Notes under the pieces: model-generated
The model's input: the letters and a program-made list of their open reading frames with translations, nothing else
The model's database searches: none
What the model was told of the DNA's origin: nothing
Translations under genes and position numbers: made by a program
Shown: piece after piece, positions 30,869 to 41,203 of the stretch
Position numbering within the stretch: the first letter of the stretch is position 1
Layout: each line of letters opens with the position of its first letter
Source: Botryococcus braunii
Taxonomy: Eukaryota > Chlorophyta > Trebouxiophyceae
Reading direction: 5' to 3'
Assembly (NCBI GenBank): GCA_002005505.1
Contig: KV908403.1
Span: 378,242 to 420,741 of the forward strand
Length of the DNA stretch: 42,500 nt

Positions 30869-31137
30869 AATTCCCCAGTTGTCTTATAACTCCAGTACTC
30901 GCAAGGTAGCAGCAAGATCTTACTTCTGAACCAGGTGGGTTGAGCTAACGGACAGCCAACGTGAAGGTGAAAGATGTAGTCTTTGACGATAAAGGCTCTC
31001 TCGTCAGGATTGCGGTCTCCACGTTGTCCTCCTTCTCTGATTAGTTCGTTGTATGACGGAGGTCCTGATCTCAAGCGCGCTGGAACGTTGAGGTTGGTGG
31101 TCTTCCTGGCTGTTTGCTTTGTCCGCTTCTTCGCCAT
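30865..31137 (-). CDS. Leader ORF of copia-B with a histone H3 tail-like N-terminus
   Basis: A 90-codon frame from a true ATG (31137) begins MAKKRTKQTARKTT. RTKQTARK equals residues 2-9 of histone H3, covering K4 and K9, and the next two residues are TT where H3 has ST. After that the similarity stops (NLNVPARLRSG...), so it is not a captured histone gene. Its TGA stop overlaps the gag ATG as ATGA, an arrangement that allows termination-reinitiation. Kozak context is weak at -3 and good at +4. It lies 55 nt from the primer site, in the only leader available. Function is unknown; a histone-tail mimic or an upstream regulatory ORF is the inference. Confidence 0.65.
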   Translation of the reverse strand: MAKKRTKQTARKTTNLNVPARLRSGPPSYNELIREGGQRGDRNPDERAFIVKDYIFHLHVGCPLAQPTWFRSKILLLPCEYWSYKTTGEL

Positions 31138-31192
31138 TCACAGTCTAGTGAGCTCCGATTTAGGCGCCACCCACTCTCAGCATCCGAGCCCG

Positions 31193-31205
31193 TGGGCCCA
31201 TAACC
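31193..31205 (-). promoter_or_regulatory. Primer-binding site of copia-B, identical to that of copia-A
   Basis: GGTTATGGGCCCA on the minus strand directly abuts the LTR end and is complementary to the initiator tRNA-Met anticodon arm. Confidence 0.8.
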
Positions 31206-31896
31206 TGAAATATTCTGGGCTTGGCGTATCCTGCATGGTGGCGGCACGGAGGGTGTTAGACGATGTCCTCCTACTTGTGCGTTGTTAAGTAGGCACGGAC
31301 ATATACAAGTCAAGGACTGGTTAGCAACTGATTGATAGACACCCGGAGTGCCACTATAGTTCCAACCAAGTGTTACAATATCTCTCATCTCTCCTAACAA
31401 GGTGACGCAGTTCAAACACGCCTAACCTGCTCTCACCCAGGTCGTGTTCATTACTTTGTCCGATGAGCTAAACTCAACTCTATATGTCTAACATGTTCTA
31501 ACAATGTTCATCTGAGTGCTAAATCCAGGAATACAATAAGGATTAAGTCACCTGCATGGTGGCGGCACGGAGGGTGTTAGACGATGTCCTCCTACTTGTG
31601 CGTTGTTAAGTAGGCACGGACATATACAAGTCAAGGACTGGTTAGCAACTGATTGATAGACACCCGGAGTGCCACTATAGTTCCAACCAAGTGCCTTCCC
31701 TATCCGTGCTTGCCCCATATGCCTCCTTTCTACAAACGTGTCTGTAACTTGCGTTATGATAGTCTTCGTTCAAATGCATGTATTGCCTGGCAGAACTCAG
31801 GGTTCTGCCTCTCTTTCCTAATTGGTATTGTCTTCATACGGAGACTTGCCATTATTACTCCTCTGAGGGAAAGGCATAAAATTAATTAACACAACA
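31206..31896 (-). repeat. 5' LTR of copia-B (691 bp)
   Basis: Carries the 142-bp leader at 31552-31693 (copy 1) and 31231-31372 (copy 2), separated by 179 nt. In element direction U3 is 31896-31694 and only 25 nt follow copy 2. Confidence 0.96.
31231..31693 (-). other. Duplicated leader of the copia-B LTR with donor after copy 1
   Basis: Both copies (31552-31693 and 31231-31372) read from CACTTGGTTGG to CCACCATGCAG. Copy 1 is followed by the donor-like GTGACT; copy 2 by GATACG and the LTR end. TGTAA (31373-31377) immediately precedes copy 2. A CTAAC branch-like motif lies about 25 nt before the terminal CAG, so the end of copy 2 can serve as a 3' splice site. Splicing copy 1 to that site would give leader-GATACG, the same sequence as copy 2. 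Confidence 0.85.
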
Positions 31897-31901
31897 GATC
31901 C

Positions 31902-32700
31902 CCGGGGGGGGGGGGGGGGGGAGATCTGACACCACTTGGGGGAAGTCCCCTTCAGGACCTATCCACGCCATTGTTTCTTCACTTTGCGGGGGCCTGACTT
32001 GTTAACTCTGATCCGTCCAAGGTCCATCTTTGACGTCTTCATGATAATCCCCTTAGTTTTAGGAAGGCTCTTATAAGTAATTACCGTTCTTGTCCTTCTT
32101 CAGCGCCGTTCTTATTAGCGCCAGTTTACTACATAGCTGTTCCTGGACATGCGAAGTTTATTTTCGTTTCCTTTCCTCCTACTTTTCCTGCTGTTGTGTT
32201 CAATCCGGTACAAGCCCCTCTCTGAACTCCTGCTTGCTTCCCTGTTCATTCCATCCTTCTCACCTCGTTTCCATTCGTTAAAGTTCAGCAAGAGACCTAT
32301 GTATTTCTGCACACTTGCAGTGAATTCAATTTTGCTCCAGTATTCAGATCTCCATGAAAATGACCTAATGCACCTTCACATTTAAGTAGCAAGCAAGAGC
32401 CGTCAGATATGGGCCACCGCCTGATTTAAGTTACATGTGTCAGAGGGAGCCGTCAGGGTTCAGGATTTCGGTGCACTAGTTTCTAGGAGTGCGGTACACG
32501 TGTCGAATGTCCGGCACTCAAAAGCATAAAACCACGCATCCGGTCCGGACACATGGACTTTTGGAATTGTAAGCAAGTTTGTTCAACACCCGTATTTATG
32601 CGCTATAGCTGCCTATAGGAATGTATCGTTTTGGTTTTAATTAAGCTTAGGGTCTTAAATGCGGCCGGAAGGTGTCAAACCGCTCGCGATTCCGCCGGAC
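31902..32700. other. Intergenic stretch right of copia-B
   Basis: Begins with a run of about 18 G. No coding sequence or repeat recognised in the remainder. Confidence 0.5.
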
Positions 32701-32721
32701 GATCCCCCTCCGCCACCCTCC

Positions 32722-32722
32722 C

Positions 32723-32772
<50 letters not shown>

Positions 32773-32843
32773 CTGCCCTCTCTCTCCCTCCCTCTCTCTC
32801 TCCCTCCCTCTCTGTCCCCTCTATCTCTCTCTCTCACACTCCT

Positions 32844-32885
<42 letters not shown>

Positions 32886-32968
32886 CCTCCCTCTCTCCCT
32901 CTCTGTCTCCTCCCTCTCTCCTCCCTCTCTCCCCCCCCCTCCCTCTCTCCCTCTCCTGCTCCCTCTCT

Positions 32969-32999
<31 letters not shown>

Positions 33000-33058
33000 G
33001 CTCTCTCTCTCTCCCTCTCTCCCTCTCTCTCTCCCTCTCTCTCTCTCCCTCCCTCCCC
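32722..33058. repeat. CT-rich simple-sequence tract
   Basis: About 340 bp of CTCTCT and CCCTCC blocks, all pyrimidine but for a few bases. Arg/Glu- or Ser/Leu/Pro-rich readings over it are artefacts. Confidence 0.95.
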
Positions 33059-33059
33059 C

Positions 33060-36000
33060 CCGCCACAACCCAACGCTAAAACCCCACGCTGCTGGAGGCA
33101 ACTGCAGCCTGTACGTCTCCGCCACATCTCCACTTGACGCACCCTGGCAGACCACGCCGCCACGGTCGCCCACCTTGCTCAGGCCCCCCAACTCAGAGCT
33201 GCCAGGAACCCCAGCCCCATCTGCACCCACTCATAGTCAACGCCTTGATTGTAGCCACAAGGCCTTCACGCGACGCGCAAGCACCCCATCCCATGAAACA
33301 CCAACCCATTCTACATCCCTCTCCCCAGCATGGCCCCCACTCACCAGACATGCAGCCCCAACCCAACTACATCATCCACTGCTTCCCAACCCCCCAATCC
33401 ACCATTTCAAACTCCCTCCGGCACACCTCCGTCAAAACGAACCGTCCCCTCCCGCCACCGCTCCTCCCTCGCCATGCCAAATGCAGAACACCACCATGCC
33501 CGCCACAGAACACATACAACATTGCCCTCGTCGCCCGTCCGCGCCCCAACCCGCATGCAACCACCCACACGTACATGATCCAGGAGCCGCCAGGACTCGC
33601 AGCCCACAGCCCACACCCGACAGCAACTCCCACAAGCCACTGGTCCCCGTAACCACTGCACTATCCATCACTGCTCCAACACTTTCGCATACTACAACAG
33701 CAAATACAAGCGACCGCAGGCCACAGCCCCCTACCCCTTCAAAATCATCATCCACACCACCCCTTCAAAATCATCATCCACACAAGCCACACTACCCATC
33801 CTGCACTGCCGCTGACACCCCATCCCAATACCTCTTCACACGCCTTACACACACACCCAAACCTGCAAGTTCCAAACCCTTGACAACATCCTGCCACCTC
33901 TGTGCCTGCATACAAGTCAGCAGGGTCACATACTCAACGCCATTACATGCATACAAGTCAACAACCTCAACCCCACCTGGCCGACAACCTGCTGCCTCCA
34001 TAGGCAGAAGAAGCCTGCCGCGTATATCTCTGGCCATACGCGGGCCCGCTGCACCTGCAGCAACACATCCATGTCCTGCACAGCAACAGAGGCAGTCATT
34101 AACCGCCACCAGTCCGGACACAATAGAATCACTTCATACACCTGTTCCCAACACTCACCTTCCCCATTCCCCTGTACATGCCCAGCAGCATCCACTTCCT
34201 CACCCGCCATTGCACCTTCGCCAGCACGGCCCAAAACATCGTACCGATTCACGCATAGGCCTGCATCACCCCTGCCCTCTGCAGGACTAGCTACGCGACA
34301 AGTTTTCTTTGGGAAAAAAAAACCATCCCCAGCTTCCACATCCTGCCTGCCGCGTCGCCGCCATGGTGGCCTCCCAACATTGTGGTTGGGGAGCAACGGC
34401 GTTCGCGGCACAGTTGCGCCTTCCTGCAAACCCCCAACCCCCCCAACACCGACATTGATGGCACACCCCCGCCAACCTCCCCAAACCCCATTCCACAACC
34501 CCCCCATTCCGCATGACCTTGCCTCTGTTACACGTTCAACACCAACGTGGCAACCCCCTCCCCCCCCCACCCCCACAAGGATGTCCACCCAGCACTGCAC
34601 ATGCATAAACAAGAGTTCTACATTGCACAGTCCGCCCCCCCCCCCTCGCCCCCAAACAGCAAAAACACCCATGCACGCTTGGCCTCACCTGCTCGCCGAC
34701 ACTCCCACCAGCAGCAACAGAGACCGCTTCATGCACTGACCGCTGTGGCGAGCCGGCCCCCAACAAAGTAGAAGTCCTCGCAGAAGTACATCGCTCACGC
34801 CCCTACCATAACATGCAAGCCAAAATACGACCTCATCATCCATACCTGCATGCAATACAACATGCACGTCCCAAAGCGACCACCAATACACCTGCCTTCC
34901 CATGACTCCTGGCCACCACAACATAATAACATCCACGTCAGACCCGGCCAGCGCTGCCACGTGGGCCGCGTAGTCCCCCCCGCGCAGCACAATGACGCCA
35001 CACCCCCCCCCCACCCCGCCAGCCCTTCCTTCCAACCTTGTAATGCACACACCCACACCCCCCCCCCCCCACGCAGAGACACAGACACACGCAGTGACAT
35101 TCGCACACACAGGACCCGATACAGACACCCGCGCACGAAACTGCCCGCACCACCATGCCTGCCTGAGCACACGTACCCACACCCCAACCACTGCAGCCGA
35201 CCACAGGCTGACGCGCCCCCTGCCCCCCTTGCCTCCCCCCTTCTCCACAGCCCCCCGTCCCAAGCCCCCTTCCACCACCACTCGCCCCCCCCCCTCCTTC
35301 CCCCACGCGCACACGCCCCCGACCCCCGCACCAGCTACGACCTCCATTCCACCACATCCACACGCATACTTCGCTCACTTCGCGGCTCACCTCCAGGGCC
35401 ACCACACTGCTGGCCCTGCGCTTCCGGCCTGCTGCTGCTGCCTCCAGATACGTCTTGCGGCTGCCATGGCTGCCATCACTGTCTCCCCCACTACCGTCTT
35501 CGCCCCCCCCCTCCCTTCCAACATCCAGCCCTTTCCCCAGTAACCTCCCTACCAAATCCTCGTGCTGCCCTGGCTGATCAGCTGCTGCGCAGATAGCCGC
35601 CCACACATCCTCCCTACCAACAATAACCTCGGGCACTTCCGGCACACCGACCTCGGTGCCCTCGGGCACCAGGATCACCGACACCTGCGTTCCCAGTTCC
35701 CCCCTCAACTCCTCCACCTGCACAAACTGAAAGGGATCCACTGGCAGCACCACATCATAGTGGTTTCCCGATCCAAAAATGAAGATGTGGGGCACGTGAG
35801 CCGCCCCATACACCACACCTGCATCATACAACCAACCACCACTGAGCCACTGCTTCCAACCAAGGCCAACACTGACGTGAGCAAATAAAACACCTGCAGA
35901 TAGGCAAACCATGGCAAGGAAGACTCAGCAGGACCAATACCCAAGGCCCGGACACACCTGGAGGGAGGTACACTGTCCCAGACACAACCCCCGCCAATTC

Positions 36001-37263
36001 CTGCGCATTGTGCTTCATGCACCCCAACAAAACCACGACCACCCTGTCCAAAAATGCGACTGGCTCGGCTACCGCCGAATCAATCAGGTGCTTCTGCGGG
36101 ATTGCCAAGTCCGCCACCCCCTGCACTTGCACCACCATTCAGCCACCGCCTGCACAACAGCGCCGCAACCACAACAACACGGCCCCCATTCCCCAAACCC
36201 CAGGACACGCAAGGGTCACAACCCTCAGCTGCTTGCTCACGCACCTCCACTGGCATGTCCCTTGCAAGGTCAGACAGCGCACACCGTGCGCGAACAACAA
36301 CGGTACCCAACAACTCGTTGGGGTCCGCAATTTCCAGCCAGGTACGCAAGGGCGCATCACCCCCAACCATAATTTGGCCACACACCATGCATGCAACGAG
36401 GCAATTTCCTGCATCACACACCCCCCAAATAACGCATCAACCTCCACCTATGTGCAGCATCCTATGCCTACAACAAACACTAATACCCCCACAACTGGTT
36501 ACCAAACGGAAGAGGCATACCATCTCCATACACCCCTAGCTTCACAAATGAAGACTGCTCAGCAAGGAGCTGCGCGGCCGTCATGCTTCTGGCTGCTTCC
36601 CCGTACAGATCGGCTATATGGCCCCCAGAACGTGGGCTACCTGGCCACCACACGACAAACCCAGTCAATACTGTTGCGTCCCACACCCCATATCAGCAGA
36701 CATACGCAAACCCCCCTCCATTCTGCCGTCTCAACCGCCACACAGCCACCTCTTCTGATCTGACATTCCACACCGGCCCCACATGGTCCCCAACCCCCGA
36801 ATCACATCCGGGGGAGCCGCATCGTACCCGATCGGCTTGCACATGGGCACCGATCCCCGAACCCGCAAGTGCAACCCTGCTACACTTTCAATATCAGCCC
36901 CCCCCCTTTTGTCAATCACCCCGTCTTCAACCTATCCATCCACGAGCATCAACGCCAGCACTGCCGAGTCTGACGATCGAGCGCTGGCCTAACGGCTAGT
37001 CCTACAGGGTACCCTGCGCCGCTCCCGCAAATCAGGTCCCCCCCATTCCCTAGTCCCCTGCAGAAACCGTACTTCCCTGCCACACGGCCTGAAAAAGGAC
37101 GTAGACCTGTCACACGCACAGTCAACAGCCGCGTGCACTCCTCACGCGAAGAGGCCCCCCACACACACGCGCCACTGCAACGATACGTCACCACCCCGTC
37201 AAAAATGTAAACCCCGCTGGCACGCGCCACACCCTGCCGCGTCGGAGCCCTCCACGCGCCACG
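33060..37263. other. C-rich, strand-asymmetric domain with fragments of a minus-strand gene
   Basis: The plus strand is strongly C-rich and G-poor for 4.2 kb, unlike the rest of the window. Coding-like blocks occur only on the minus strand, separated by G-rich spacers: near 37050-37230, 36780-36905, 36503-36640, 36223-36408, 35989-36125, about 35400-35890, 34690-34743 (ends GEQ before GTGAGG), about 34186-34280 (contains YDVLGRAGEG) and 33100-33170. Long plus-strand Pro/Thr/His-rich readings come from base composition. The right edge coincides with the 37-bp dispersed repeat, so the domain may be a mobile element. Confidence 0.45.
35400..36640 (-). CDS. Possible OTU-like cysteine protease exons in the C-rich domain
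   Basis: Four blocks in coding order: 36503-36640 (HIADLYGEAARSMTAAQLL), 36223-36408 (joined after GDGMPLPF to give FGNCLVAC, the proposed nucleophile region), 35989-36125 (VADLAIPQKHLIDS) and about 35400-35890 (HIFIFGSGNHYDVVLP). Phases agree for the first three blocks, two of which use a GTTGTG donor; the entry into the fourth is unresolved. A Cys in an NCL context followed downstream by HYD in a strand-forming segment is the OTU pattern, but the usual DGNC is not contiguous here. The fourth block ends in an acidic, glycine- and serine-rich tail with a basic GRKRRASS stretch. I do not know the full gene; assignment is tentative. Confidence 0.35.
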
Positions 37264-37300
37264 GCGCGTCCCTCTCCATTTGCAGCGGTTCAGCCCTTTA
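37264..37300. repeat. 37-bp dispersed repeat, copy 2
   Basis: Same 37 bases as 24498-24534, at the right edge of the C-rich domain. Confidence 0.85.
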
Positions 37301-37711
37301 CATCAGACTCCTGAGATATCAAACAAATCGCTAGTCGCGGTTTCTCTCCTCATTCCCTTAGTCCTTCCTCTTCTTCTCCGTAGTCTTCTCCTATCTTGGC
37401 TGAACAGATGTATTATTACTCGCTTTACCATTAATGTAATATTGTGGGTGAAGAAAGGCCGTGTCCAGCCTATAGCTATGAGTCACCCCCTGACCCCCCA
37501 ATCTCATTCTACGAAGCTGTTGCAGGTGCCAAAGCGGTTGCGCATGCGCATGGTGGCAAAGGCACCAAAGAGCGAACTGGCAGCCCACCAGTAGCAACAT
37601 TGAAAGTGACGCGACGACACCGATGACATCAATTGATGACACCGATGACATCAATTTGCAAATTGGGATTCCACACCTTGACGTGCAATAGTGGCTTGTT
37701 TCCCCTTGATA
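37301..37711. other. Short unique stretch, nothing recognised
   Basis: No gene or repeat family identified. ATGACATCAATT-like short repeats occur near 37622-37655. Confidence 0.5.
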
Positions 37712-38056
<345 letters not shown>

Positions 38057-38385
38057 AGAAGAAAAAAGAAGACAGGTGGTGCCGAGTATACATGCAGCCA
38101 GCTGCAGGAACCTTTTTCAACATCCGAAAGATGTGGGGAGGGGGTGACCCGGGGGGGGGGGGGGGCGGGACCATTTATCCCCAGCTTGGTGATATGGGGG
38201 TTTTAGCCCGGTTGGATAAATGATGTATTTTCTCGGCTACTCTGCCTGCACCCGAGCCTCTCATATCCCCTCTTCAACTCCATATCCCCTCCTCTCCATA
38301 TGCCCCGCCTTAACTCCATCCCCCCCTTATCCGCAGTTCCTTCCATATCCCCCGCTTCTCCATATCCCCGCAAGAAGTCTTTTCC

Positions 38386-38999
<614 letters not shown>

Positions 39000-39022
39000 G
39001 GAAAGGGAGAAGGGAGGGAGGG

Positions 39023-39056
39023 AGGGAACATACACACAGACACAGACATAGCCACA

Positions 39057-39109
<53 letters not shown>

Positions 39110-39123
39110 ACACACACACACAC
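39023..39123. repeat. (CA)n microsatellite
   Basis: CA-rich tract directly after the purine tract. Confidence 0.93.
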
Positions 39124-39598
39124 CCGCAACACGGACACAGACACACACACTCCGCACTTTTGGACAAAGAGTTACATTGAACTTTGTATATGTAGTGCTG
39201 AGCCTCCTTCCTCCCGCTATTGCAGCGGAATGTTTCACAAACAATGTCTTTAACGCAAAAAATCAATGAAAGGTTATAAGTCTGTATCAAGGCAGGGGTA
39301 TGTGGGTTCTCTTTATCGTTTTTTAGCATTCCGACGGTGAACACCGCTCGGATTTGCGATCTCGGTAGATCACGATTCATCCGGGAGCGGCATTAAAGGC
39401 GTTACATTCCGAGGGCATAGGAGATTAGGAGAAATTTTCCGTAGTGCGGCGCTCCCATTTGCCACGAAAGGTCCAATAGGTCGCGATAGGTCCGTGACAG
39501 CCAATCACAGGCCTGCGTTCAAAACACGCGACTCTTCCTGTTACACCCTCCCCCCCTTAGCTTGGACATCACGGCCAAGAGGGAGAATCACAGGGGAG
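39124..39598. other. Unique stretch left of the inverted repeat
   Basis: No gene recognised. The outer boundary of the inverted repeat may lie here, because the right arm is cut by the window end. Confidence 0.45.
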
Positions 39599-40892
39599 TA
39601 GCGATAGGTCGCGTAGCTCCGACCTTTTGGCCTTCACAACACCTTTGGCGCCAGCAGCCCCAGCGCCACAACTACAGCGTGGAACGAAAGAAATATCTTA
39701 ACGTTACAGGCATCTCTTCTAACTTCGACAACATGGCTTTGGCCAAGGGGCCAGTGGTGCGGTCCCCTTCGTCCTAGCGTATCCCTTGCATTTGCTCTGT
39801 TGTATATCATAGATACTTCTAACGGTTGTTTTTCTATTTGGGTGGGCTATTGGTGGTACACAGCAACACAAGTTGCAAGGGCTTCTTCGTGGGGACGTTG
39901 AAGTCATAGACCTAATAACAAACAAATATGTTATAACGCACTTCAAAACGAAAATACAGCCCCGCTTGCCAAAATTGGGAAAAGGGGGAATACTGCTTCC
40001 CAGATCCCAACAGGACCCAGCAGTCCTTGAAAATTTTATAAGAACGATGCCCAATCCGACACTGGATACCTTCGTCACGAAACAGCCTATACCCAAGGCG
40101 TTTGGAGCCCAAGGGTCTTATCTCATAATCCTAGCACCCCAGTTTTTTTGGAACACGGTTTTTAAACTACCGGCATGCCCATGTTGTCGGTCCACGGCAA
40201 AAGTACAGCAAAACGGGTACAGCGATACCCCCACGCAATTGGCAGGCCTGAACAACACACACTATACTATACAATACAGATGGAAATGCGAAGCTTGCCC
40301 AGGTAAGATGATGTGTTGGTTAACATGTCCACTTTCTGTTGTTAATATGTCCGCTTCCTGCTCTTGCATTGTCTCTGTATTTGTTTGTGAATGGATAATG
40401 TGGTCTGCTTGTGTATTTGCAGGTTATGGTGGCAAGACCCCGAACTTTCAGGTCTTGCAATCCCATAAAACTGAAGGGATCCTTTCCCATCTGGACAGAC
40501 CTAGGCTTCGATTCATCTTACACCAGATCCCATTCATAGCAACCCATGGTGGAGCAGTCTCAAGAGAGATCTTGGACCTGACCACGAGCAATGTCATCAA
40601 TGGCATGTCCTTTGCAGGATCCTCAAAGGTCATAAAGGAGATCCAGGTAACGCTCATGTACCATGTTTATGGACATTTTTGCAGTGTGTTGGTTTTGTTA
40701 GTAATCAGAAGAACATACTATTGTATAGAGTACAAAATGTGTCTTATTTGTGCAGACTTTAAGCCACTACAGAAGTCATCTCGCTGACCTCCAATGCATT
40801 GAGGCATCAGAGGGACAAGCAAAAGGAACCTTGCTTCCTTGCATTATCCCCAAGCTTCCTTATGGAGAGATTGGCGGGAGACACAAGGTTTA
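39599..40892 (+). repeat. Left arm of large inverted repeat
   Basis: Pairs with 41204-42500 in reverse complement, with scattered substitutions and small indels (for example a 6-nt difference in the DLTTSNV region). A 311-bp spacer, 40893-41203, separates the arms. Confidence 0.95.
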
Positions 40893-41202
40893 TGCCCCCA
40901 GCCCGGCATACCTTGCTTCCTAGTATCTGAAGCATGGGGAAGAGCGACGGGAGTTCTCCAAGATATTTCTTGGCGACATCTCTGGCAAAATTTGGAGGCT
41001 GGACTGGACCTTCATGAACCTCAGGGGCACAAAGTACATCAGAGACTCCAGTAAACAGCGGGTCTTTAAAGCCGTGTTTACAATAATGAATGAGTTTGGT
41101 GAATTGGTCCTCCAGTTATTCACCGTTACGGCGGACAATTTTGAGGAAGTTCAGTCTGCCTTACATCAACTTCGTCTTCACATTGAGGACCAATCTTTGC
41201 AA
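39733..41202 (+). pseudogene. Zinc-ribbon/transposase-like gene, truncated copy (left arm plus spacer)
   Basis: Exons: a first block with ATG 39733 (stopped by TAG where the right arm has TGG), about 39847-40302, 40423-40646 and 40756-41202; phases agree (1, 0). The second exon has CPCC and CEAC pairs forming a likely zinc ribbon, as in the DUF6729-type N-terminal region seen in some eukaryotic transposon proteins. The last exon contains IWRLDWTFMNLRG followed by VFKAVFTIMNEFGE, resembling the first Asp block of a DDE-type transposase core. An in-frame TAG at 40921-40923 interrupts it, and the gene stops at the inverted-repeat breakpoint. Family assignment is from memory of the motif order and is moderate. 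Confidence 0.6.
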
Positions 41203-41203
41203 G

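Larger units (their letters stand above)
24757..31896 (-). mobile_element. Intact Ty1/copia LTR retrotransposon copia-B
   Basis: Complete element in minus orientation with 691-bp LTRs that look identical throughout and target duplication GATCC (24752-24756 and 31897-31901). Primer site, leader ORF, one uninterrupted gag-pol frame of 1800 codons and polypurine tract are all present. Identical LTRs and an intact frame point to a very recent insertion from a potentially active family. The right flank continues into a poly(G) run. Confidence 0.97.

Noticed and set aside
30865..31137. A captured histone H3 gene
   Set aside because: Similarity ends after about ten residues; the remaining 75 codons are unlike H3.
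31071..31415. Minus-strand ORF through the copia-B LTR, also at 24730-24966
   Set aside because: Chance frame in the leader repeat; crosses the LTR boundary and starts in the proposed intron.
32655..34290. A 543-codon plus-strand Ser/Leu/Pro/His-rich frame
   Set aside because: Follows the CT tract and C-rich composition; the minus strand holds the more protein-like blocks.
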